From: Polyangiaceae bacterium
GTDB taxonomy: Bacteria; Myxococcota_A; Polyangia; Polyangiales; Polyangiaceae
NCBI GenBank assembly: GCA_022842465.1
Contig: JALHPN010000086.1
Coordinates: 1-34,356 of the forward strand
Direction: 5' to 3'
Length of the DNA stretch: 34,356 nt
Positions within the stretch are counted from its first letter, which is position 1, and every line of letters begins with the position of its first letter. Made by a program: the position numbers and the translations under genes. This document shows, one piece after another, positions 7,622 to 15,899 of the stretch. Under the pieces are notes generated by a model that saw only the letters and a program-made list of their open reading frames with translations, ran no database searches and had not been told where the DNA came from.

Positions 7622-8109
7622 ATGCTGCGCTTCGTTGCGATCGCGAGCGCCCTGCTGCTCGCGGCCTGCGCCCGCGGGACGACCTCCGAGCCGCGCGCTC
7701 GCCTGCCAAGCTCCCGCGAAGAACGGGCTGGGCCCGCCGAGCTGGGGCACGGAGGACCCCGCAACGCCCTGCTGCACCTTCGATGCGTGCGGCAAACGCA
7801 CCTGCGGTACCGACTGCGACGACACGCGTTGGGTCTTCGTGCGTGAATCCAGGCGAGAAGGAGGTCCAAGAGCCCTCGGTGCCTCGAGACCTGCTCCGTT
7901 CCCCAGTGTGCGTATCGCCCATCCTGCTCGCGAACAAGACCTCGACCAAGAAGCGCTCTCTCGGCACCCCGCCGATGGTCGGGTCGATGACCCGGACCCA
8001 TGGCCTACGGGCCTTGCCGGACGGCACGTTCCTCTACGGGACGAGCCACGCGGTCACCTTGGGCGCGGCGCCGACGAGGTGCAACGCGCTCGTCCGGATC
8101 CGCCCCTGA
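7622..8109 (+). pseudogene. Frameshifted Cys-rich lipoprotein gene
   Basis: ATG 7622 opens a convincing lipoprotein signal (MLRFVAIASALLLAAC) that loses sense after about 20 further codons. From about 7695 the next frame reads a Cys-rich segment (TPCCTFDACGKRTCGTDCDD) with GC-rich third positions, and from about 7850 the third frame continues with equally biased codons to a stop at 8109 (LPDGTFLYGTSHAVTLG). Three consecutive stretches in three different frames look like one gene broken by two frameshifts. Assembly errors would give the same picture. The intact product would have been a roughly 160-residue lipoprotein of unknown function. Confidence 0.5.
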
Positions 8110-8165
8110 GCCCGCGTCTGCGCTCCTAGACCGTCGTCGGCAGGGACTGGATGCGCGCCCGTCGA

Positions 8166-8774
8166 CTAGAAGGTGCCCCCGAGCCCGACGTCCACACCAC
8201 CTTCTCTTCGCGGCGCGACGTTCGGAGCGATCGCGAACGGTCTCTCGCTCCGCCGGGCCGCCTCGGGCTTCGCGACGGGCACGCTCTGCCAGGAGAGCAG
8301 CGCGGCGTCGATCGCGACCGCGCCGAGTGCGCCGAGCGCCAACCCGGGGATCATGGCGAGCGCGCCCAGGTCGCCTCGGCACCTGTCACCGGCGCACGCG
8401 ATGTATGCACCGGTCGCGGGCAGCGCGACGCGGAGGAGAAGGCTGCCGCCTGCGACGAGGTACCGCTCGTGCGCCGCGTGCACGATCGGCGAACCGAGCA
8501 GGTAGCCGCCCAAGCCGAGCGGCGGCAGGATCGGGGCGACGAGCACGCTCGCGCCGTCGACGGTCAGGTTCTGCCACCCGTACCAGCGGCGCCGCATGGG
8601 CTCCGCGTCCTCCTTCGCCGTCTCCACGTTCTTCTTCTTCGACTCGTCGCACGGCGAGCAAGGAGCGCTGGCCGTCGCCGGCCCGCCGTCGTCCCCTGCG
8701 CGCGCCGACGAGGGGACGAGAACCAGCAAGAGAGGCACCAGCCAGACGTGACGGAGGGCCAGGCGGAAGAGCAT
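8166..8774 (-). CDS. Signal-peptide membrane protein, unknown
   Basis: A 202-residue protein. Residues 1-26 are a signal peptide (RHVWLVPLLLVLVPSSARA). A short CSPCDESKKK segment follows, then RRRWYGWQNLTVDGASVL and three to four hydrophobic stretches (about residues 75-95, 103-125, 138-160). I recall similar proteins of about 200 residues with a WYGWQ motif in other myxobacteria, but no function is known to me. It stands alone on the minus strand between degraded genes and no partner is evident. Codon use matches its intact neighbours. Confidence 0.75.
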   Translation of the reverse strand: MLFRLALRHVWLVPLLLVLVPSSARAGDDGGPATASAPCSPCDESKKKNVETAKEDAEPMRRRWYGWQNLTVDGASVLVAPILPPLGLGGYLLGSPIVHAAHERYLVAGGSLLLRVALPATGAYIACAGDRCRGDLGALAMIPGLALGALGAVAIDAALLSWQSVPVAKPEAARRSERPFAIAPNVAPRREGGVDVGLGGTF

Positions 8775-8859
8775 GCCTCAGGAGAGGCACGGGCCGCGCC
8801 AAGTGGTTGAACCATTCAGCCATATTTCAAGTGCGCAGAATCTGAGCAGGCGCCCCCGC

Positions 8860-9260
8860 GGGACGCGTCGTCGTCGGGTCGGCACGTTCACACCGCGCTG
8901 TGATCCACGGTTCGCGACGGAGAGCTCGCCGCCACTTCGGATCCGCGAGGTCTTCAAGCTCGCTCGGCGGCGAGGATTTGCCACGGAGCATCGAAGACAA
9001 CTGCTTCGCGGGCAGGACTCCCTGCTGGATCAGGACACGGATCGCGTGGGAGCTGACGCTGCCTTCTCTGCCTTTTCTGCCGCCTCGACCATCGTCAGGC
9101 AACGGCCGTCCTTGATCGCGGATTCGTACCCAGCGACGCCCTTGGTGCGACGGTAGTCGCCGACGCGCTTCGCGCTCCACGTGTGCCCGAGAGGCGTCTT
9201 CGAGCCCATGCGGTTCAGCGTGGCCGCGATGTGCTCGTCGGGCCACCGAGCTCCCATCGC
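8860..9260 (-). pseudogene. Remnant of a serine recombinase C-terminus
   Basis: Reading the minus strand from about 9250, one frame gives WPDEHIAATLNRMGSKT, GHTWSAKRVGDYRRTKG and CLTMVEAAEKAEKA, after which a frameshift near 9065 moves the sense to VSSHAIRVLIQQGVLPAKQ and LEDLADPKWRRALRRE. This is the order seen in the C-terminal region of large serine recombinases (AT.LN..G..T..GH.W, then an excisionase-like HTH with EAA..LGVS.. and G.LPA.Q). The catalytic N-terminus is missing and a second shift near 9250 separates upstream residues (EVDEVIRRWELGG). This is a decayed mobile-element gene, not a working one. Confidence 0.6.
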
Positions 9261-9364
9261 CGGATCACCTCGTCGACCTCGACGGGGTTCCTCATCATGT
9301 GCTCGCCAGGTTGGGGCTTCGCACGTCCGAGGAGGATGGCCTCCAGATCGCATCGCGAGGAACA

Positions 9365-9830
9365 TGTGGACGCCGGAGCTCGTGCGCGTCGGGAGCGTCG
9401 GGTCCCAGTGCACCTCGGCGATGCCTGCCAGGCGCGGCCGCTGCTCGGCGGCGCCGACGACGTACTCCGTGCCCGTGCTCTCCACGGCGGCCTCGTCGAG
9501 GCGCAGCGTGGGCAGGACGTCGGCGGTCACCCGCAGCGGGCGCCCACCGCCCTCCTTCCAGACCTCGACGCGCTGGCCGCGCGAGGACGCGTACTTCAGG
9601 TCGCGGACGAGGGGCCGTCGGCACCGGCCGCTCCGACGCGGACGTGGGCGGCGGGAGCACGGGGAGCGACGTCGTGTAGTCCCACCGCCGGGCGCGGAGG
9701 AGGCGCCCCGTCTCGTCCCAGTCGTACGCGTACCACTGCCTGCATCGGGAGACGCCACCCGAAGTGCAGGTGCCTTGTCGCTCGACCTTCAGCTCGACGA
9801 GGTTGGCCCGGAGCGACGTCTCGCGTCAGG
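9365..9830 (-). pseudogene. Remnant of an RHS-repeat protein
   Basis: From 9830 the minus strand reads RETSLRANLVELKVERQG, QWYAYDWDETGRLLRARRWD and YTTSLPVLPPPTS. Near 9600 the sense shifts frame and continues as DLKYASSRGQRVEVWKEGG, GTEYVVGAAEQRPRLAGIAE and VHWDPTLPTRTSSGVHMFLA. The YDxxGRL-type tyrosine/aspartate repeats and the block just before the usual DHLGST core identify an RHS/YD-repeat protein, of which only about 150 codons survive. It begins directly after the stop of the neighbouring unknown gene, so that boundary may be an old rearrangement junction. Confidence 0.6.
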
Positions 9831-10512
9831 CGTTCAGGACCGCGGCCACGCGTACGAACGTGCCCTCGGCCGCGCGCTCCGCGTGGACGACGAGCTGCTC
9901 TCCGCTTCGGCTCGCGACGAGCTGCTCGGTGCTCCCGTCGCTCCACCTGCGTCGCTTGACCGTGAAGCCATCGGCCCGAAGGAGGGGCACGTAGAAGGCC
10001 GAGACATCCTCCGGCGTGAGGTCGGTCGTCCGGTCGAGACAGGCCACTCGCAACGGGAGCTCGACGAGCGGAAGCTCGCGCATCGCCCGCCCCGGGGGCA
10101 TGACGAAGAGCTCCACCTTGCGAGAGCGGGGGACATCGGGGACGGGGATGCTCTCCCGGAGCTCGCGCATCGGATCGTTGCCGGGCGCGTCGGAGAGGTT
10201 GGGAAGCCAGCGGCCCCTTCCCTCGAAGAGGCTCACGATCTCGTCGTATGGGCGCTCGTCGAGCGTGAGGTCGGAGTCCGGCACGACGAGGATACCGCGC
10301 TCGTCACGGCTCCAGCGAAGAGTGTCCGGACCCACCGCGGCGACGAGCTCCTCGGCCGCATCCTCTGCTGGGTGCAGGTCCTCGACGTCGCGCCGCCAGT
10401 GGATGACGAGGACGTCCGCCCAACGGTAGGCTCCGACGATTTCCTCGTCGCCCCCGATCCGCTTCGTGTCGACGCGTCGCTTCCCCACGCGAAGGACGAT
10501 CCAGGAGCTCAT
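9826..10512 (-). CDS. Unknown protein next to an RHS remnant
   Basis: A 228-residue soluble protein with no signal peptide or membrane segment. It opens with SSWIVLRVGKRRVDTKRIGG, has acidic middle segments (VPDSDLTLDERPYDEIV), a linker around residues 100-115, and a C-terminal region with DLTPEDVSAFYVPLLRADGF and SGEQLVVHAERAAEG that looks like an alternating strand/helix fold. I do not recognise the family. Adjacency to RHS debris on the same strand raises the possibility of an orphan immunity gene, but it lies upstream of the remnant, whereas immunity genes normally follow the rhs toxin end. ATG 10512 has only a weak GAGAG upstream. Confidence 0.6.
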   Translation of the reverse strand: MSSWIVLRVGKRRVDTKRIGGDEEIVGAYRWADVLVIHWRRDVEDLHPAEDAAEELVAAVGPDTLRWSRDERGILVVPDSDLTLDERPYDEIVSLFEGRGRWLPNLSDAPGNDPMRELRESIPVPDVPRSRKVELFVMPPGRAMRELPLVELPLRVACLDRTTDLTPEDVSAFYVPLLRADGFTVKRRRWSDGSTEQLVASRSGEQLVVHAERAAEGTFVRVAAVLNA

Positions 10513-10916
10513 GAGCTCTCAACGTAGCAGCGACCGCGCGATGACGATGCGCTGCACGTCTCCGCGCACGACCGCGGACGCGACGCCGCAGTCTCCGCTC
10601 CCCGCCGTCAGCTCTCGACCGAATCGCGGTTGCAGCGGCTGTGCGTCAGGCCTTCGACCCGAATCCTTCATGTGCTGCGCCGACCACGCAGTCTGTTGTG
10701 TCGACGCAACGGCCAGAAGCGCTCGCAGTCGGCGTTCGGTCGACCGCTGGGCGCATGACGTGCCGCTTTCTCGAAGAGCGGTGTCGCTGGCTCGCTTCCT
10801 GCTCGCGGCGGGCGGCGGCACAGCCAGAGGCCGTCGTCTTCAGGAGAACACCGCCGACCAGGTCTTCGTCCTGAGCCGGACTCCAGAACGCTAATCGGTA
10901 GATACGAGGATTCTCC
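10513..10916. other. Intergenic region between divergent genes
   Basis: About 400 bases separate two divergently read genes. Open frames here are short, Arg/Ser-rich and without initiation signals, so no gene is called. The last 30 bases (TAATCGGTAGATACGAGGA) form a locally AT-richer stretch with a ribosome-binding site GAGGA for the Cys-repeat lipoprotein at 10917, and its promoter probably lies here. Confidence 0.4.
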
Positions 10917-11306
10917 ATGATCAAGTCGGTAGGCATTGCACTGTCCACGTTCCTCTTGCTGACCGCCTGCTCGTCTCGAGACGAAGGTTCCACGAGCTCG
11001 GACGATGACGAGCTCACGAGCGCACAGCCGTGCGCGAACCTCGCATGCGGCGAGATCTGTGGTGCCAGCGCAGGGTACCCGGGTGCGTATCCGAAGCTGT
11101 GCAACGCGCAGAAGCAGTGCGTCGCCACGATCACGGGTGTCGACTGCTCCTCCGCGCCGCCGGCACCGCCGCCGCCCGATCCATGCGCGAACCTCGCATG
11201 CGGGGAGACCTGCGGCATCACCGCGGGCTACCCGGGTGCGTATCCGAAGCTGTGCAACGCGCAGAAGCAGTGCGTGACGTCCATCCGCGGCGTCACCTGC
11301 CCCTGA
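10917..11306 (+). CDS. Lipoprotein with two Cys-rich repeats
   Basis: A 129-residue lipoprotein: signal sequence with lipobox LTAC (Cys18) followed by an acidic Ser/Asp stretch (STSSDDDELTS). Two copies of a six-Cys module follow, period 51 residues: CANLACGEICG, AGYPGAYPKLCNAQKQCV and I-x-GV-x-C, separated by an Ala/Pro linker (SSAPPAPPPPDP). The six Cys per copy probably form disulfides outside the cytoplasm. Ribosome-binding site ACGAGGA lies six bases before the ATG. Function unknown. The overall design (lipid anchor, acidic spacer, small Cys-repeat domains) recurs in the gene at 17383. Confidence 0.85.
   Translation: MIKSVGIALSTFLLLTACSSRDEGSTSSDDDELTSAQPCANLACGEICGASAGYPGAYPKLCNAQKQCVATITGVDCSSAPPAPPPPDPCANLACGETCGITAGYPGAYPKLCNAQKQCVTSIRGVTCP
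11031..11289 (+). repeat. Direct repeat inside the Cys-repeat lipoprotein
   Basis: Two copies, about 106 bases each, start at 11031 and 11184 (period 153). They are near-identical in blocks, for example TGCGCGAACCTCGCATGCGG and the stretch from GGGTGCGTATCCG to GAAGCAGTGCGT, and diverge in between. Identity at DNA level, including synonymous positions, indicates a recent duplication or ongoing gene conversion within the gene. Confidence 0.8.
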
Positions 11307-11560
11307 CGTCACGGAGCACGACCTCACATCGCCGGGGCGCGCAGGCGCTCGAGGGACGCACGGATCGAGGAGCCGCTCGAGGCTCGAGCCGGGTGCCCGG
11401 GAGTCGGAATTCGGGGCGCGGCTGGACACTCGTCGCGGCGGTGACGGGTACGGAGTCGACGCCGGTCGCGAGCGGCAGGGACGTCACGCGCGAGCCGGGG
11501 ACCGCCCGTGCGGCGCGATACCGAGGATGCTGTCGGAACGGCACGAGGGACCTACCTCGC

Positions 11561-12400
11561 TCACCACTCGAGGTCGACCCGCACATCGTCGGTGTCGATG
11601 TAGACCGCGGGGCCGGTCTCATCCGAGGCTGCCCCCGCGGTAATGCGAACCGACGCGCCCTCGAGCGGTCGGGGCGACGCCACGTCGACGACGACCCGGT
11701 CGACCGCCAGCGAGATCTGCGGCGTCGACTGCGTGAGGTCGAACCAGACGTCAACGTCGGTCCACCTTCCCGGTGCGAAGGGGAGCGACGCCAGGCGTGC
11801 CGAGGACAGGCTGCCGTCTTCGAACGAGACCAGATCGAACACGACGTTCCCGCCGATGAGGCGCGGAACGAGCCGCTCCTCCACGCTTCGAACGGCCGCC
11901 GGGGAGAAACCGACCGTGCCGAGGCGCACCGCGCGCTCCGGAAGCGGCCCGACGAAGAACGAAAACGCGAATCGCAAGCGCTTTGCCGGACCGACGACCG
12001 CTTCCACGTAGGCTGCCGAGCCCTCGAGCTCGCGAAGGGTCGAGCGCAGGCTCGAGCTTCCGCTCCTTGCGCGGTCTACGACGCACGCGAGCTCGGCACC
12101 GCCGGACACCTCGACACCCGACCACTCCCCCCTCGGATCATTCCGCTCGAACGAGTCGCAGAAAGTCGCCCCGCTGCAATCGAAGCCACGAGAGGCGTCG
12201 CCGGACTCGAGTGGGGCGCCAGCCTCGACCGTAGCATCGGGGGGGGCGGCGACACCGACGGGGGGATCCCGATACGCGATCGCTTCGATGCCGACGATCA
12301 TCCCGCAGCCGGAGAGCGCTGCCCCGAGGAGCACCCCTGCCGAGGCGACAAAGCGTGTCTCCCTCGTCCTTCGTCGTCGGGGACGCGCGGGCGAACTCAT
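11561..12400 (-). CDS. Lectin-fold-like lipoprotein, paralogue 1
   Basis: A 279-residue lipoprotein. After a basic leader (SSPARPRRRRTRETR), the lipobox LSGC is at Cys32. A variable spacer follows, then FDCSGATFCDSFERNDPRGEW, which opens a beta-rich domain: FAFSFFVGPLP, RWTDVDVWFDL and the closing VYIDTDDVRVDLEW. This resembles the concanavalin A-like/LamG folds of extracellular lipoproteins. The start is ATG 12400, whose ATGA overlaps the stop of the upstream paralogue, so the two are coupled. No catalytic residues are recognised; binding to a polysaccharide or surface ligand is only a guess. Confidence 0.8.
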   Translation of the reverse strand: MSSPARPRRRRTRETRFVASAGVLLGAALSGCGMIVGIEAIAYRDPPVGVAAPPDATVEAGAPLESGDASRGFDCSGATFCDSFERNDPRGEWSGVEVSGGAELACVVDRARSGSSSLRSTLRELEGSAAYVEAVVGPAKRLRFAFSFFVGPLPERAVRLGTVGFSPAAVRSVEERLVPRLIGGNVVFDLVSFEDGSLSSARLASLPFAPGRWTDVDVWFDLTQSTPQISLAVDRVVVDVASPRPLEGASVRITAGAASDETGPAVYIDTDDVRVDLEW

Positions 12401-13185
12401 GGCTCGATGTCGACGCGGACGTCGTCGATGTCGAACGCGATCGGGGGCCCGGCGGCGCTCTGTGTCGCTCCCGCCGTCACAGTGACGGCGACCGGCGCGA
12501 GCGGCACGGAGACGGGTATCGCGGTATCGACGTGGTGCCGAACGCCGTCGATGGTCAGCGAGAACCGCTGAGGAGACGACCGAAGATCGATGACGAGGAG
12601 GACGTCGATCCACTTGCCGATCGGAATGGGGCGGAGGACGAGGCCCCGGAGAATGGGGTCCTCGAAGAAGACGGCGAGCTGCCCTTCGCCGAAGCGGGCG
12701 CTGAAGCCCAAGGCATCCCCGCCGCTCTCGAATTTGAGCGCGCCGACCTCCGCGGAGCGTGCGGGGATCGCGTCGAAGACGAAGGAGAACGCCCAGCGCA
12801 GGTGGCGCGGGGCGGGGAAGGCCTTCGAGACGAACGCCTTGGACAGGTTGCTGTCGCCGAGCAGCGACCGGAGGCTCGAGCGCCCGGTCCTCGCACGCGC
12901 TCCGGTGCATTCGAGGACAGACCCCGGCTCTACGAATGCGGAGTCCCACTCGCCCTTCGGCTGGCTTCGCTCGAACGAATCACAGAACGTTGCGCCGTCG
13001 CAGTCGAACGTGCTCAATGCATCGGGGGCGACCGTCACGACATCGGGCTGCGTGGGGGCGGTCGGCGGCGGAGGATCCGTCGGCGCCGACGAATCCGGAT
13101 CCGGCCGGTAGTCGAGCGGCTGGATCCCGACGATTGCACCGCAACCCGCGAGCGCGACGAGGAACGACGGAAGCAGGCAGCGCAT
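12397..13185 (-). CDS. Lectin-fold-like lipoprotein, paralogue 2
   Basis: A 262-residue lipoprotein with lipobox LAGC (Cys15), then GAIVGIQPLDYRPDPD and a Pro/Thr spacer. The domain starts with FDCDGATFCDSFERSQPKGEW and shares with the downstream paralogue the order CDSFER, G-EW, LRS-L, L-FAFSF or L-WAFSF, W-DV, and a final FDIDDVRVDIEP. The pair arose by tandem duplication but has diverged widely outside these blocks. It is the first gene of the pair and ends in the ATGA overlap. Function unknown. Confidence 0.82.
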   Translation of the reverse strand: MRCLLPSFLVALAGCGAIVGIQPLDYRPDPDSSAPTDPPPPTAPTQPDVVTVAPDALSTFDCDGATFCDSFERSQPKGEWDSAFVEPGSVLECTGARARTGRSSLRSLLGDSNLSKAFVSKAFPAPRHLRWAFSFVFDAIPARSAEVGALKFESGGDALGFSARFGEGQLAVFFEDPILRGLVLRPIPIGKWIDVLLVIDLRSSPQRFSLTIDGVRHHVDTAIPVSVPLAPVAVTVTAGATQSAAGPPIAFDIDDVRVDIEP

Positions 13186-13324
13186 CGACTGCTTCGACGT
13201 TACCCGAGATCCATCCAGCGCGAGTAGGCCGGCGGGACTCTACAGCTCCGCGCGTCGCAGCAGGAGCGAGCGCACGGTGCCGGGGGCGCGACCTGCTCGG
13301 TCGAGTCGGCGTCGGCGGAGCGCC

Positions 13325-14260
13325 TCACCGCTCAGCTCCTTGGCTGGCGGTGAAGAAGAGCACCGCGCCGCCGGCGAGGAAGACGGCGCTCGCGATGAAC
13401 CCGATGGTCGAGATGGTCGCGCTCGTCTCCGCACGACTGTTCAGCTCGTCGAGGCGAGGGCGGTCTGTCATCGGGCACGTGGGATAGCTCGGGCAGCGAT
13501 CGACGAGGGACCCGTGGGCGTTGAGGGCGAGCACGCCCGCGAGCGCGCCCACGCCCAGCCCGGCGAGACCGACCCCGCCGCTGGCGAGGCCAAGCGTCCG
13601 TTGAAGTGACGGTCCGCTCCGAGGCGGCGCCGCCTTGGGCATCTTCGGAAAGGGCGCGAACACGCCGATCGCTGCGCGCTTCACCGGTGGCGTTGCCGTC
13701 CACTCGACACGGTCCCCCGGCGCCTTCAGCGTGATGATCGTCGCCTGCGGAGGGCCAGGCGGCGCGAGGACCTCGATCGCGTGGCCTCCAGGGTCGACCG
13801 GCGTCGGCAGGCCCCAACGCTCTCGCGGAAGCACCTCGGAGTCGATCCGGACCTCGGCCGACGCTCGCATCTCCTGCGGCACGTGAACGACGAGCAAGGG
13901 GAGATCGTTCGCGAGCGCGCGAGCGCGCGCCGTCGCCTCATCGCGCCGCGGATCGCCGCGCACGGCGGCCGCCTGCGCTGCCAGCATGAAGTAGCGGTGT
14001 GCGCTCGCCGTTCGCCCGAGAAGCTCGTAACAGTTGCCGAGGTTCAAGAGCGGGCCGACTCCCTCTGCGTGGCGGAGGCTCTCGAGCAGCGGTGCGATGG
14101 CCTCCGCACAGCGTCCGTCACGCGCGAGCCTCCGCCCTTCCTCGAAGAGGACGACAGCGCGTTGCTCCCCGCCCTCAGCGTGCGCCGACTTCGGAGCCAG
14201 CGAGAGTGCGAGGACCCCGGAGAGGAGTACGCGACGAAGGAAGAGGTCAGAAGCGATCAT
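13325..14260 (-). CDS. TPR and PEGA-like membrane protein, kinase partner
   Basis: A 311-residue protein. Signal peptide residues 1-28 (ALSLAPKSAHA). Residues about 32-110 hold TPR-like helices (AVVLFEEGRRLARDGRCAEA, PLLNLGNCYELLGRTASAHR). Residues about 117-185 are a small beta domain that places extracytoplasmic constants (PLLVVHVPQEMRASAEVRID, DPGGHAIEVLAPPG), as in PEGA-type modules. Two hydrophobic segments near the C-terminus (LASGGVGLAGLGVGALAGVL and IGFIASAVFLAGGAVLFF) anchor it. It starts 14 bases inside the end of the kinase gene, so it is co-translated with the kinase. This combination recurs in myxobacterial kinase loci; its role is unknown. Confidence 0.85.
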   Translation of the reverse strand: MIASDLFLRRVLLSGVLALSLAPKSAHAEGGEQRAVVLFEEGRRLARDGRCAEAIAPLLESLRHAEGVGPLLNLGNCYELLGRTASAHRYFMLAAQAAAVRGDPRRDEATARARALANDLPLLVVHVPQEMRASAEVRIDSEVLPRERWGLPTPVDPGGHAIEVLAPPGPPQATIITLKAPGDRVEWTATPPVKRAAIGVFAPFPKMPKAAPPRSGPSLQRTLGLASGGVGLAGLGVGALAGVLALNAHGSLVDRCPSYPTCPMTDRPRLDELNSRAETSATISTIGFIASAVFLAGGAVLFFTASQGAER

Positions 14261-15749
14261 AGGGGCTCGAGGCGGCAGGCTTCGGCGCGGGGGTTCGCGT
14301 CAGCGGCTTCACCGGCGGCAGTCGCTGCGTCGAATCGGCGCGCTGCGTCGAGGCCGCGACCGAAGAGCGCGCCGGAGCGGACGGCGCGCCGCCGTCGCTG
14401 GCCGAGGCGGCGACGGACGACGACGCGTCCGCAGAGGATGACGCAGTCGGCGGGCTCGGACCGACTTCCGTCGCGCTCGAGACCGGCGAATCCGTCACGG
14501 GCGACCCGGTCAATCCCGCGGTCCACGCGGAGAGCCTCGACGCAACGAGCGTGGCAGCGGCGACCAGCAGGACCAGCGCGGTCACGCGGGAAGCGCCGGA
14601 AGGCTTCGCCGGGAGCGGGTTCGACGCGAGGGCGCCGGCGACGGAAGCCTCGGTCGTCGGCTCGCTAGCATCGGACGGCGCCGTCCTCGTGGAGAGGTCC
14701 CCCAGCGCCCGCGTGCTCTCCTCCCGACCTGGCGTCGCCGTCTCCGCGTCGGCGGCGACCTCGAGGTGTGACATCGAGCCCGGCAGCGCCCCGCTTGGAC
14801 GAACGCTGGAATCGAGGATCGTTTCGATCCGCGAAGGTGCCGCCTCGTCGGTGCCGTACGGCGCGATCGCGGCAGCGAACTCCGCAACGTCGGCGAAGCG
14901 ACGTCGCACGTCCTTCTCGAGCGCCCGCATGATCGCAGCCGCTAGCCCCGGCTGGATGTCTGGGACGAGCGTGGTCACGTCTTCGGGAGGTCGCCCCTGG
15001 ACGGCGCCGCAGACGTCCGCGAGGGTATCGCCTTGGAACGGAAGCGCGCCTGTGATCATCGCGTAGAGGCAGACGCCGAGCGACCAGATGTCCGCCTGGG
15101 CGGTCACGACGTTCGAGGCAAGGATCTGTTCGGGCGCCATGTAATGCACCGAGCCCACGAGCATCGCTCCACCGGTCAGCGTTGCCTCTCGGGCCTTCGC
15201 CGTCTGCGGTGCAAGGCTCGCGCCGTCCTTGGCCAGGTCGTCGGCGATGGCGCTGACCTTCACGACGCCGAAGTCGATCACCTTGATCAAGTGGCGACCG
15301 TCACGACGCTTCGTCAGGAACAGGTTCTTCAGCTTGATGTCGCGGTGAACCATGCCGAGCGCGTGCGCCTCGGCAACGCCCTCGCAGGCCTGAGTGACGT
15401 ACATGACGGCCACGTCCACGGGGAGGCGAACTCTGCGCTTCAGGAGCGCATGAAGGTCGGTCCCGACGATCAGCTCCATGACGATGTACGGGGTGCCGTC
15501 CGCCAGCCGGTCGACGTCGAGGACGCGCGATACGTGCTCGCTCTTGAGGCGCGCGGCGGCGCGAGCCTCTCGCTGGAAGCGCGCGAGCGTGTGCGGAGCC
15601 ACGCCGCGATCGGCGCGGATGAATTTCACCGCGACCATCTCGTCGAGGCCGAGGTGACGGGCGGCGAGGACGACGCCCATCCCACCCTGCCCGATCAGCC
15701 GCTCGACGCGATACTTCCCGGCAATGACGGTCCCGGGCTGGAACTCCAC
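14247..15749 (-). CDS. Membrane Ser/Thr protein kinase (Hanks type)
   Basis: A 500-residue protein from GTG 15749. The kinase domain is complete: Gly loop GQGGMG at 20-25, ATP-binding Lys42, helix-C Glu61, catalytic HRDIKLKN at 135-142 (Asp137), DFG at 159-161 and YMAPEQ. A Thr/Ser-rich linker of about 100 residues with acidic patches follows, then one transmembrane helix (VTALVLLVAAATLVAS) and a Ser/Ala/Pro-rich extracytoplasmic tail. The GTG start places the glycine loop at the usual distance; a longer form from TTG 15821 would add an Arg-rich leader. It phosphorylates unknown targets; the FHA-bearing activator upstream is a natural candidate because FHA domains bind phosphothreonine. Confidence 0.92.
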   Translation of the reverse strand: MEFQPGTVIAGKYRVERLIGQGGMGVVLAARHLGLDEMVAVKFIRADRGVAPHTLARFQREARAAARLKSEHVSRVLDVDRLADGTPYIVMELIVGTDLHALLKRRVRLPVDVAVMYVTQACEGVAEAHALGMVHRDIKLKNLFLTKRRDGRHLIKVIDFGVVKVSAIADDLAKDGASLAPQTAKAREATLTGGAMLVGSVHYMAPEQILASNVVTAQADIWSLGVCLYAMITGALPFQGDTLADVCGAVQGRPPEDVTTLVPDIQPGLAAAIMRALEKDVRRRFADVAEFAAAIAPYGTDEAAPSRIETILDSSVRPSGALPGSMSHLEVAADAETATPGREESTRALGDLSTRTAPSDASEPTTEASVAGALASNPLPAKPSGASRVTALVLLVAAATLVASRLSAWTAGLTGSPVTDSPVSSATEVGPSPPTASSSADASSSVAASASDGGAPSAPARSSVAASTQRADSTQRLPPVKPLTRTPAPKPAASSPYDRF

Positions 15750-15899
15750 CGGTCGGAGTATACGCCTCCGCAGCCGCCGAGCCTCGCCCGGGAAGGGGCG
15801 AGAGGGCTCGCGCCGGTCCAAGAGGGAGGCGGCCCGGAAGCGCGCCGGCCGATGGTGGACCCGTGATGTTCGAGCGTGACGAAAAAGGCCGGGCAGAGC

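Noticed and set aside
7410..8027. Minus-strand open frame of 205 codons
   Set aside because: Low-complexity Arg/Ser/Gly composition; plus-strand pieces in the same place have better codon use and a lipoprotein signal.
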